NCBI GenBank assembly: GCA_045542755.1 | Contig: JAZQLP010000155.1 | Span: 1-17,721, forward strand | From: JAZQLP01 sp045542755 | GTDB taxonomy: Bacteria; Bacillota; Clostridia; Oscillospirales; UBA644 | Length of the DNA: 17,721 nt | Direction: 5' to 3' | In this document: positions 7,189-13,216 of the stretch, in pieces | Layout of the letters: each line of letters begins with the position of its first letter | Position numbering within the stretch: position 1 is the stretch's first letter | Translations under genes and position numbers: made by a program | Notes under the pieces: model-generated | Told to the model about the DNA's origin: nothing | What the model saw: only the letters and a program-made list of their open reading frames with translations | The model's database searches: none

Positions 7189-8133
7189 TTAATATCCGCC
7201 CTCATCCTTAAAGGATCGTACGGCTTCGATATAACCTTCTTTATCTGCAGGATAAGCAAGACCGTGACCTACGCCTTCAACGGTGATAAGCTTCTTTTTA
7301 GAGGTACATATCTCATACATATCCTTGCTCATTTGATAGGGAACGAAATCATCAGCATCACCGTGAACGAAAATTACGGGCACGCTGCAGGTCTTCATAG
7401 CCTCCTCGGCAGAGGTTTCTTCCAAATCAAATCCGCCGTAGAGCCTTGCTCCTAACTTAACCAGGGGGTACAGTAGGTCTGCGGGAAGTTTCATATCTCT
7501 TATTACTTTTTTAATAATGGCTTTTGGCGAAGAATAACCGCAATCGGCCAGGACGCCAATAACGTTTTCGGGTAAAGAATGACCTGCCGCCATAAGTACA
7601 GTAGCTGCTCCCATAGATATACCCGTAAGCATAAGCTTGCAGTCCTTTCCGAAGTGAGAGATGGCGAAATCCACCCACCTGAGGCAATCCTTATGCTCGT
7701 TAATCCCGAAGGAGATAACGTTGCCTTCACTTTCCCCTGATGCTCTTTGATCTATAAGCAGAGCGCTTCTTCCCAGGGCGAAGCATCTGCGTACGCCACC
7801 GCAAAGATCCCTTTCGGAAGTCCCCTTGTATCCGTGAAACATCAGTTCTATGGGTGCGCCCTTTTCATACTCGTAATAAATACCCCTGAGGGTAAGACCA
7901 TCAAAGGATTTAATGGAAAACATCTCTCGGGGACGGGCTCTGTTTTCCTTCATCCAGCCTATCATTTCATCCCTGTAAGGCTCATATATGCTACCATTGG
8001 GGATCTCATATTCATCCTTTCCCAAAGGTCTTCTTTTGGGAGAATAGAAGGTCATAAAAAAGCATATAAGCGCGCCTATTAAAATAAGAACAACTATTCC
8101 TGCCAAAACCAGTGGTATTATCCACAAATTCAT
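7189..8133 (-). CDS. Membrane-anchored alpha/beta hydrolase
   Basis: A 314-residue serine hydrolase. Residues 5-28 form a single N-terminal membrane helix, probably leaving the catalytic domain tethered to the membrane. The alpha/beta fold shows MFHGYKG (98-104, oxyanion region), DQRASGESEG (128-137), the nucleophile elbow GISMG (171-175, S173), HGDADDFVP (257-265, D261) and GVGHG (H290), so the catalytic triad S173/D261/H290 is complete. The substrate is unknown; similar clostridial proteins are annotated as esterases or peptidase-S9-like. Its promoter (8164-8192) is consensus-like, and a GGGGGTT lies 6 nt before the ATG. The downstream pyrophosphatase gene starts 12 nt after its stop, so the two are cotranscribed, although no shared pathway is evident. 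Confidence 0.88.
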   Translation of the reverse strand: MNLWIIPLVLAGIVVLILIGALICFFMTFYSPKRRPLGKDEYEIPNGSIYEPYRDEMIGWMKENRARPREMFSIKSFDGLTLRGIYYEYEKGAPIELMFHGYKGTSERDLCGGVRRCFALGRSALLIDQRASGESEGNVISFGINEHKDCLRWVDFAISHFGKDCKLMLTGISMGAATVLMAAGHSLPENVIGVLADCGYSSPKAIIKKVIRDMKLPADLLYPLVKLGARLYGGFDLEETSAEEAMKTCSVPVIFVHGDADDFVPYQMSKDMYEICTSKKKLITVEGVGHGLAYPADKEGYIEAVRSFKDEGGY

Positions 8134-8163
8134 CTAAGTAACCCCCAATTGTTTTATACCGAC

Positions 8164-8192
8164 ATTATACTACTTTCTTCATACAAAGTCAA
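8164..8192 (-). promoter_or_regulatory. Sigma-A promoter of the hydrolase/pyrophosphatase operon
   Basis: On the minus strand, TTGACT (8192-8187), 17-nt spacer, TATAAT (8169-8164), about 30 nt before the hydrolase ATG. Confidence 0.85.
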
Positions 8193-8222
8193 TGGTATTA
8201 AAAAATATATGCTTCTTTAAAC

Positions 8223-8257
8223 AAAAAAGACATTCCACCCGCCGTGGCGGGTGGAAT
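8223..8257 (-). terminator. Intrinsic terminator of the five-gene reductase operon
   Basis: A perfect 11-bp GC-rich stem: ATTCCACCCGC (8232-8242) with GCGGGTGGAAT (8247-8257), loop CGTG. On the minus strand it is followed by a T6 run (8228-8223). It begins 4 nt past the stop codon of the last gene. Confidence 0.93.
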
Positions 8258-8261
8258 ATTT

Positions 8262-8912
8262 TTATCGGGATATCCCAAACAGTACATTGTTAAAAAGCAC
8301 CTCGGTCTTTTCCTCACCCAACGCTTTTTTAAACACGTCGGTGGAAGGGCCGCCGTTACGGAGAAGTCCGTTTACGTAATATGCCGCCTTTTCAACCTTT
8401 GCAGCCCTATCCGTCGAACCGACGTTGTCGCATTCGGCAAGATAAGCCTCAAAGTGCTTCAGAGTAAGCTCATCAAAGGTTCCAGTAAGGTCTTTCTTTC
8501 CCTTGGTTGAAATACTCGAACCAAGCTTGATACTGTCGTACCAGTGCTCTCCGGGGTCTCTATGAGGTAAAGAAGCATATCGTTCCTTCACACCATTAAG
8601 ACCTAACTCAGAAAACTCTCCCAAAAGAGTATCGTAAAGTTCTACTATAAGGGTATCGTTACCCATGGCAAAGATACGGTCGTAGGAATACAAGGGAAGG
8701 TCTTTTTCGGTGGGATTTACAATAAGAGTGTCCATTTTCATCAACCCGAAAAATCCCTTTGCTCTCATTACGGAAACGTGCCCAAGGCCAACAGCATTGT
8801 AGGCTTTTACGGAAAAGGTCATTCCGTTGGCCTTCAAGGTGGAAATATCCCCCACGTCAATTTCTTCAAGGGGGTATTCTTTCTCAAGAATATTCAATAA
8901 CTTTTCAGTCAT
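8262..8912 (-). CDS. Putative ferredoxin-dependent bilin reductase-like protein
   Basis: A soluble 216-residue protein, close to FDBR size (about 230-250). Two regions resemble the family that includes PcyA, PebA/B and HY2. First, MRAKGFFGLMKMDTLIVNP (49-67) leads into DLPLYSYD (71-78) and then DTLIVELYD (86-94), paralleling the PcyA stretch where LPLFGCD carries the catalytic Asp105; here the aspartate is D78. Second, the C-terminus FKKALGEEKTEVLFNNVLF follows the FDBR ending (...GE....VLFD). PcyA His88 aligns with D61, so chemistry or substrate would differ. FDBRs use ferredoxin to reduce bilins without flavin. The start ATG overlaps the upstream membrane protein stop (ATGA) and follows AAGAGGT. 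It is the last gene of the operon. The similarity is remote and recalled, not computed. Confidence 0.5.
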   Translation of the reverse strand: MTEKLLNILEKEYPLEEIDVGDISTLKANGMTFSVKAYNAVGLGHVSVMRAKGFFGLMKMDTLIVNPTEKDLPLYSYDRIFAMGNDTLIVELYDTLLGEFSELGLNGVKERYASLPHRDPGEHWYDSIKLGSSISTKGKKDLTGTFDELTLKHFEAYLAECDNVGSTDRAAKVEKAAYYVNGLLRNGGPSTDVFKKALGEEKTEVLFNNVLFGISR

Positions 8913-9544
8913 ACCTCTTCACCGTTACGAAGTTTAAGTGCCGCAAGGCCGTTTTTGTGGAGAAGAGCAACGCCCAAAAGCAACGTTCCTTGACCCACAA
9001 CGTTTACGCCCTCCGCTATCCAGTTCATTGCGGCAACCGCAAAATCCTGGGCAGAAAGGTAACCCATACAAAGCGAGCAGATAAACGACAAAGCAAAAAT
9101 CACTATAAGGCCGGGCTTTTTAAGCTTTGCGGAAATAATGCAAAGAACCACGTCCATAATACCAAGTCCCGCAACCATAAGACCTACAAACACAAAGGTG
9201 CCCGAAAATACGGGAGGAACTACCGCCATAAGGGAAGCCTTTGACTGCTTATGGGTAAGCATAGCAAGTACACCGATACCTGCAAGTAAAAAGCCTATGG
9301 ACTGTACGGGGAAAAACATGGCGTTAAGCGCAGAGAAATCACACACACCGGCGGCGTAGAGAAGCTTCCAGGTCGCCTTCAGAGCTCCTGCGCATATAAC
9401 GTCAATGGTACCTGCGGCAAAAAGGGCAAAAGCCCCTTTGCTCATTTTATTATAAAGGTCACGCATCAAAATTACGGATGCAATGGCAAAGAAAATTACG
9501 GGAATATAGTCCACAAGAGCCATAGGAATTGAAAAATCGTTCAT
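8909..9544 (-). CDS. Uncharacterised multi-spanning membrane protein
   Basis: A 211-residue hydrophobic protein with about six or seven predicted membrane helices (near residues 10-27, 37-60, 75-96, 104-138, 143-162 and 170-197) and short loops. I do not recognise a family. It has a TAGTIDVICAGALKATWKLL-like second helix region with polar residues, and a charged C-terminal tail (LKLRNGEEV). AGGAG lies 8 nt before the ATG. The stop overlaps the start of the FDBR-like gene by four bases, which suggests translational coupling and perhaps a joint role such as membrane recruitment, transport of the substrate, or electron delivery. It begins 18 nt after the DUF1295 gene. Function unknown. Confidence 0.7.
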   Translation of the reverse strand: MNDFSIPMALVDYIPVIFFAIASVILMRDLYNKMSKGAFALFAAGTIDVICAGALKATWKLLYAAGVCDFSALNAMFFPVQSIGFLLAGIGVLAMLTHKQSKASLMAVVPPVFSGTFVFVGLMVAGLGIMDVVLCIISAKLKKPGLIVIFALSFICSLCMGYLSAQDFAVAAMNWIAEGVNVVGQGTLLLGVALLHKNGLAALKLRNGEEV

Positions 9545-9562
9545 TTCTATTTCTCCTCGGTC

Positions 9563-10375
9563 TTATTTCTTCTTGTTAAGATGATAAATAGGAAGAAGAG
9601 GTATAATAATGGGAGTCTTGTTTGCGTAATTATTGTACTCTTCGTTTTCGCCGTAACGCTCCATCTGACGCTTTTCAAGTCGCTGAGCGCCGTTGAACAT
9701 TATGTATACTATGCAGATATAAGCAAGAATCGCAACTATCCACTGGCCTACAGTTGCGTAAGCGGTGATACCGCTGACGAAGATACCCGTCCAGAATATG
9801 ATTTCACCCAGATAGTTGGGGCAACGAACCATCTTGTAGAGGCCATCCATAGCAACCATGTCGGGACGAAGTTTTTTCTGTGCAGACTTCTGATTGTCGG
9901 CGATGGATTCAAGAATAAGGCCGAAAACGGAAACTGCAAAGCCTATACAGGGAAGTATAATATCGGTAGCCGCATTATCGTATCTGAAGAGCATGGGGCT
10001 TACCTGTGCAACGTAGAGAACGGCAACGCATATCCAAATGGTTACAAGAACAAATACTGGCATTTTCTTTTCGTTATTCTTTGCAAGAGTATCCTTTGCA
10101 ACGTCGGTCTTCTTAAAAGAAACGTTCTTAAGCTCTCTCACAAGAAGGAAGCCCGAAAGACGAACACCGTAAGCAATGAAGAGGGCCATCTGAATAAGAA
10201 CTACCCAGAAAGGAGTTGCGGTGGGGTTAATAAGATACATTACGAATATGGCAATACCGCCGCCGGCAACGGCAAAGCCGTAACCGATAGAAAGAAAATA
10301 GACGAACTTATAAAATCCTACTGCGCAAAGAACAGCGCAAACTATAAGAAGTATACCTAAAAGTGACCAAGGCAT
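9563..10375 (-). CDS. DUF1295 / steroid 5-alpha-reductase-type membrane enzyme
   Basis: A 270-residue membrane protein with seven or so helices and the DUF1295 signatures: ESIADNQK (156-163, the E..AD.QK pattern), GLYKMVRCPNYLGEIIFW (178-195), and a C-terminal RLEKRQMERYGENEEYNNYA segment. In steroid 5-alpha-reductases and related enzymes this region binds NADPH and reduces a C=C bond. The usual R-H-P-N-Y is R-C-P-N-Y here (C185), closer to enoyl reductases of the TECR type. ICMT-type methyltransferases share a similar C-terminal shape, so reductase activity is not certain. The gene starts 1 nt after the stop of the SDR gene with AAAGGAG about 10 nt upstream. Its neighbours are other predicted reductases, which supports a reductive role on a lipophilic substrate. 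Confidence 0.78.
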   Translation of the reverse strand: MPWSLLGILLIVCAVLCAVGFYKFVYFLSIGYGFAVAGGGIAIFVMYLINPTATPFWVVLIQMALFIAYGVRLSGFLLVRELKNVSFKKTDVAKDTLAKNNEKKMPVFVLVTIWICVAVLYVAQVSPMLFRYDNAATDIILPCIGFAVSVFGLILESIADNQKSAQKKLRPDMVAMDGLYKMVRCPNYLGEIIFWTGIFVSGITAYATVGQWIVAILAYICIVYIMFNGAQRLEKRQMERYGENEEYNNYANKTPIIIPLLPIYHLNKKK

Positions 10376-10376
10376 A

Positions 10377-11243
10377 TTAGTTATTCTCCTTTCCGAAATA
10401 ATTCTTTATATATTCTGCAAAGCTCTTATCTCCAACACAGGTATCACCCACGAGGTCGTGGCTGAGGGTCCACTTGGAGAAGAGAATAATATCGTGCTTA
10501 CCTGCCTTCTTGATTTTGGGAAGGTTTGCCAGAATGCCAAATAGCCAGATGGGAGCCCACTTGATTTTAAGGGGCTTCTGGGCTGCTTCAAAGCACATCG
10601 CAGCCATTTCTTCGTATGTGTAGGTTTCCTTACCGCCAACGTTATAGGTGACGTTAGTGTCGTTCATATGGTCTACTACGAAGCGAGCAAAATCGGGGCA
10701 GTCAACAACGTTTGCACGAACCTTACCGTAGCCCTTGAGAAGCTGCATCTCGCCCTTGTCAACGTAGGGCTTGAATACCTTTGCAATATCGTAAAAGTAT
10801 CCCGTAGGACGGTAGATAACCCAGTCCATTTCCTGCTTTTTGATTTCTTCTTCAACCAGATACTTTGCGTGAAGCATGGGAACTTCTTCTGCACCGGGCT
10901 CGTCGCAGGAAATAACGGAGATGTAGTTAAACTTCTTTACTCCGGCTCTCTTTGCCTCTTCATAGAGGTTAAGATTGCCCTTGTGATCTATATCGTAGGA
11001 AGTAACCTTTGTGGAAGCGCCGGTAAGGCCTACGGTGGTGATAACAACGTCAGCCCCTTCGCAAAGTCCCTTCAGGGTTTCGGGGGTGGTAACGTCTATC
11101 TGCGCAAAGGTATATTTACCCTCCGTGCCTTCTACGGCAGTTTCTCTCAAGTCTGCTGCAACGACCTCGTGACCGTCGGCGCAAAGACATTTCAGAATAT
11201 CGGCGCCAAGATTACCGAAAGCGCCTGCAAGTACAACTTTCAT
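10377..11243 (-). CDS. Atypical SDR (NmrA-like), resembling divinyl-chlorophyllide vinyl reductase BciA
   Basis: A 288-residue NAD(P)-binding protein. The Rossmann loop GAFGNLG (7-13, GxxGxxG) and DLR (31-33) fit an atypical SDR. It lacks the classical YxxxK; instead HAKYLVEEEI (125-134) supplies K127, as in NmrA/SDR_a5-like proteins. The middle and C-terminal parts (DHKGNLNLYEEAKRAGVKKF, YRPTGYFYDIAKV at 144-156, NVGGKETYTYEEMA at 201-214, then IWLFGILANLPK) run in the order seen in BciA/DVR, the NADPH-dependent 8-vinyl reductase of chlorophyll synthesis. Generic NAD(P)H-binding proteins share some of this, so the resemblance is suggestive only. It starts 13 nt after the flavin-reductase-like gene, with AGGAG 9 nt before the ATG, in the five-gene operon. 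Confidence 0.75.
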   Translation of the reverse strand: MKVVLAGAFGNLGADILKCLCADGHEVVAADLRETAVEGTEGKYTFAQIDVTTPETLKGLCEGADVVITTVGLTGASTKVTSYDIDHKGNLNLYEEAKRAGVKKFNYISVISCDEPGAEEVPMLHAKYLVEEEIKKQEMDWVIYRPTGYFYDIAKVFKPYVDKGEMQLLKGYGKVRANVVDCPDFARFVVDHMNDTNVTYNVGGKETYTYEEMAAMCFEAAQKPLKIKWAPIWLFGILANLPKIKKAGKHDIILFSKWTLSHDLVGDTCVGDKSFAEYIKNYFGKENN

Positions 11244-11256
11244 TTCCTTTGTCTCC

Positions 11257-12183
11257 TTATTTTTTATTTTTTTCTTTAGAACGTTTATCGTTAATTATCT
11301 GCATATGCTCCGCAGTAATAAGCTCAACGTTGTTCTCTTTTGCCCAGGCGACACAACCCTTGAGCACAACCGAAAGGAATACCCTGGGAACGCCGAGAAT
11401 GGTCATGAGAGCATCGTCGGTAAACTTAACCTTATCGTCAGCTCTGTCCGCGGCGTAGCGTACCGATTCAAGAGATGCCTGACGAACCTGTAAAAGCTCG
11501 GCTCTCATCTTGGTCTTTCTGTGGAACCAGAAATTCTTGGAATCGCGGTAACCGTAATCCACGGGAAGAGCAGGAAAATCCTTGGCTCTGACGCCGTTAA
11601 TAATGGCATCGCTGTACTTCTTTTTCATAAGAATCTTATCTATTTTAAGAATAAAATGAGCGCCAAACTTGGAAGTAATGCCGTTAAAATCGTGATAAGG
11701 GCCTTCATAGCCGTTAAGTTCTCCGGGAAGATCCTTGTCTGCGCCGTCAAGCTCACGAACCCAGGTACATTCGATAACCTCTATGGCATCGGTCATAACC
11801 ATGGGTCTTTTTTCGCCCGTTTCTTCCTCTATCATGCTGGTTTCAAGCTTAAAGTTACATTTGGGCATCTTTTCAGAGGGTTTGTCTCCGGGCCAGGACA
11901 GCTTTACAGCTTCCTTAAATGACTTGGGATTATCGTCTATGAAATTCAAGGCGCACTTTCCGTTACGCAGAATGTTCTGGGCAGTATTTGATGAATTTCT
12001 GCAGCAAAGAAGCATAGCATAATAATCCTTGCCCGCTACGTAGTAGGGCTGAATAAGGGAATAAGGCCCCAAGTTGGTAGTACCGTCTTCGCAGAGGGTA
12101 CCGATAACAACGGTAGGCATCGGAAAAAACAACGACGTTTGATAGAAGTTGTCCACAATGCGAAGGTTTTCAAAGCTACTCAT
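11257..12183 (-). CDS. Flavin-reductase-like split-barrel protein with C-terminal PCP_red-like domain
   Basis: With the chosen start, 308 residues. Residues about 15-185 resemble the flavin-reductase (FMN-binding split barrel, DIM6/NTAB) family: PTVVIGTLCEDGTTNLGPYS (23-42), then CCRNSSNTAQNILRNGKCALNFI (60-82). Residues 252-300 look like the PCP_red segment of protochlorophyllide reductase subunit B: FTDDALMTILGVPRVFL, then AWAKENNVELITAEHM, matching the W-T-x-x-A...IP.FVR...A.E.G...IT.E pattern. I know of no described enzyme with this pairing. The ATG at 12183 has an ideal AAGGAGG 6 nt upstream; an upstream in-frame ATG at 12213 has none and lies in a leader hairpin. It is the first gene of a five-gene operon. 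Confidence 0.75.
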   Translation of the reverse strand: MSSFENLRIVDNFYQTSLFFPMPTVVIGTLCEDGTTNLGPYSLIQPYYVAGKDYYAMLLCCRNSSNTAQNILRNGKCALNFIDDNPKSFKEAVKLSWPGDKPSEKMPKCNFKLETSMIEEETGEKRPMVMTDAIEVIECTWVRELDGADKDLPGELNGYEGPYHDFNGITSKFGAHFILKIDKILMKKKYSDAIINGVRAKDFPALPVDYGYRDSKNFWFHRKTKMRAELLQVRQASLESVRYAADRADDKVKFTDDALMTILGVPRVFLSVVLKGCVAWAKENNVELITAEHMQIINDKRSKEKNKK

Positions 12184-12196
12184 AATAATCCTCCTT

Positions 12197-12214
12197 GTTG
12201 CCGTTTGCGGCAAC
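12197..12214 (-). promoter_or_regulatory. Hairpin abutting the Shine-Dalgarno of the five-gene operon
   Basis: GTTGCCG (12197-12203) and CGGCAAC (12208-12214) form a perfect 7-bp stem with a TTTG loop, directly next to the AAGGAGG (12196-12190) of the first gene. It could modulate translation or protect a processed 5' end. Its GC-rich stem stands out in an AT-rich leader. Confidence 0.55.
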
Positions 12215-12220
12215 TCAAAA

Positions 12221-12303
12221 TAAATTAAAGATTTTCGAAGAAAAGATTTAATTTAAGCGTGAAGAGAGCAGGACATCTTATCGGAGCAGAATATCTTTCA
12301 CGC
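12221..12303 (-). other. Structured leader of the five-gene operon
   Basis: Between the upstream hydrolase gene and the operon, two more stems can be drawn. One pairs TAAATTAAA (12221-12229) with TTTAATTTA (12247-12255), with an inner TTTTC/GAAAA stem. The other pairs GCGTGAA (12257-12263) with TTCACGC (12297-12303) around a 33-nt loop. On the minus strand the latter also encloses a seven-codon reading frame starting with GTG (12301-12278), which has GGAG 8 nt upstream. The AT-rich stem is followed by TTTATTTT and could terminate transcription. No promoter of good quality was found here (a TATAAA near 12315 lacks a clear -35), so the operon may be read from the hydrolase promoter at 13120-13148. 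I recognise no known riboswitch. Confidence 0.4.
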
Positions 12304-12340
12304 TATATACTCCTTTTATATTAAAATTATTATTGCTTTT

Positions 12341-13087
12341 TTAATTATTCTGCGTAAGCATAAAGGCTTCTATCAGCGCCGCCGTCTGTTCTATCTGCTC
12401 TGCATTTGAAACCGTGGGAATGCCGTCGCCTTCCTGTAATCCGTACATTCCGAAATAGGCGTGGCAGCCTCCGTCAATGATAGACTCTTCAAAATCTTCG
12501 GGCAGATTTTGGCGGTATTTTTCGTAACTGGTCTTATTAAGGACTCCGTCCTCGCTTCCGTAAACAGAAAGCGCCTCACAATCACCCTCTGAAAGATCTG
12601 CCGTTGAATACGATGCAAGCAAAACAATCCCTTCTATCCAATCTTCATTCTCGGACAGATAAGTAGCTGCCATGCTGCCCCCAAGAGAATGTCCGCCTAT
12701 ATACCAGCGCACCACGTCGGGATAGAGGGTGTCAAGCCCTTCCGCTGCATCAACGTCAAGGATTGCCAGATTCGCAGGCATCTCCACCAGCAGACAGAAA
12801 ATCCCCTTTGATGCAAGAACCTTCATTAGCGGAATATATGCCCTATACTCCACCTTGCCGCCGGGATAGAAAATGAATCCGATTTCCGAATCTTCAGGCC
12901 CGAACGTAAGAAGTCCGCCCCTGACTTCCCCTTCCATACAGGAATATTCCGCAGAGAAGGCTTCAATCCCGTCCAAATCCGCGGGATAATAGTCATTAAT
13001 ATAAGCAATAGACAGCACAGCCATAATTGCAATCAAAACAGCAACGGCTGAAATCCATATAATTAATTTTTTTGTATGTTTTTTCAT
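12341..13087 (-). CDS. Extracytoplasmic alpha/beta hydrolase
   Basis: A 248-residue serine hydrolase with a lysine-rich start and one hydrophobic helix (residues 8-29), an uncleaved anchor or signal peptide, so the catalytic domain is probably outside the membrane. Motifs are FYPGGKVEYRAY (73-84), the nucleophile elbow GHSLGG (132-137, S134), YGSEDGVL (D180) and DGGCHAYFG (H209), a complete triad in the Abhydrolase_5 pattern. The start is set by the promoter: its -10 box ends at 13120, so an in-frame ATG at 13117 precedes the transcript. AGGGA lies 6 nt before the ATG at 13087; the adjacent ATG at 13090 is also possible. The substrate is unknown. The five-gene reductase operon begins 157 nt downstream without a clear terminator or promoter between them. 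Confidence 0.85.
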   Translation of the reverse strand: MKKHTKKLIIWISAVAVLIAIMAVLSIAYINDYYPADLDGIEAFSAEYSCMEGEVRGGLLTFGPEDSEIGFIFYPGGKVEYRAYIPLMKVLASKGIFCLLVEMPANLAILDVDAAEGLDTLYPDVVRWYIGGHSLGGSMAATYLSENEDWIEGIVLLASYSTADLSEGDCEALSVYGSEDGVLNKTSYEKYRQNLPEDFEESIIDGGCHAYFGMYGLQEGDGIPTVSNAEQIEQTAALIEAFMLTQNN

Positions 13088-13119
13088 CATATTTCCCTGA
13101 AACATCAATCTTCTCATAT

Positions 13120-13148
13120 ATTATACTACTACTTTCCCCCACTGTCAA
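13120..13148 (-). promoter_or_regulatory. Sigma-A promoter of the extracytoplasmic hydrolase
   Basis: On the minus strand, TTGACA (13148-13143), 17-nt spacer, TATAAT (13125-13120), full consensus. The transcript should start near 13113 and may also serve the reductase operon downstream. Confidence 0.9.
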
Positions 13149-13167
13149 GCATTCTGGCCCAAATTGT

Positions 13168-13200
13168 AAAAAAATGACGGCTACCGAATGGGTAACCGTC
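13168..13200 (-). terminator. Intrinsic terminator of the acyltransferase gene
   Basis: GACGGCTACC (13176-13185) pairs with GGTAACCGTC (13191-13200) with one G-T wobble and a five-base loop. On the minus strand it runs into a T-rich tract (13175-13168), 16 nt past the stop codon. Confidence 0.92.
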
Positions 13201-13216
13201 GTTGTAAATCTTTTGA

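Noticed and set aside
8223..8257. Inverted repeat as a mobile-element end or repeat unit
   Set aside because: It sits right after a stop codon and is followed by a T run on the minus strand, so an intrinsic terminator explains it; no second copy was seen in the window.
11257..12183. Gene for the bilirubin reductase BilR
   Set aside because: The description of BilR I recall is of an Old-Yellow-Enzyme-type TIM-barrel flavoprotein. This protein has a split-barrel flavin-reductase pattern instead, so any link to bilirubin rests only on the operon context.
12253..12276. Second tiny frame (ATG, seven codons) inside the operon leader
   Set aside because: It has no Shine-Dalgarno sequence and overlaps a stem; frames this short are expected by chance.
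13088..13117. Start of the extracytoplasmic hydrolase at ATG 13117
   Set aside because: This ATG lies between the -10 box and the predicted transcription start and has no ribosome site; the 13087 ATG fits a signal-anchor start.
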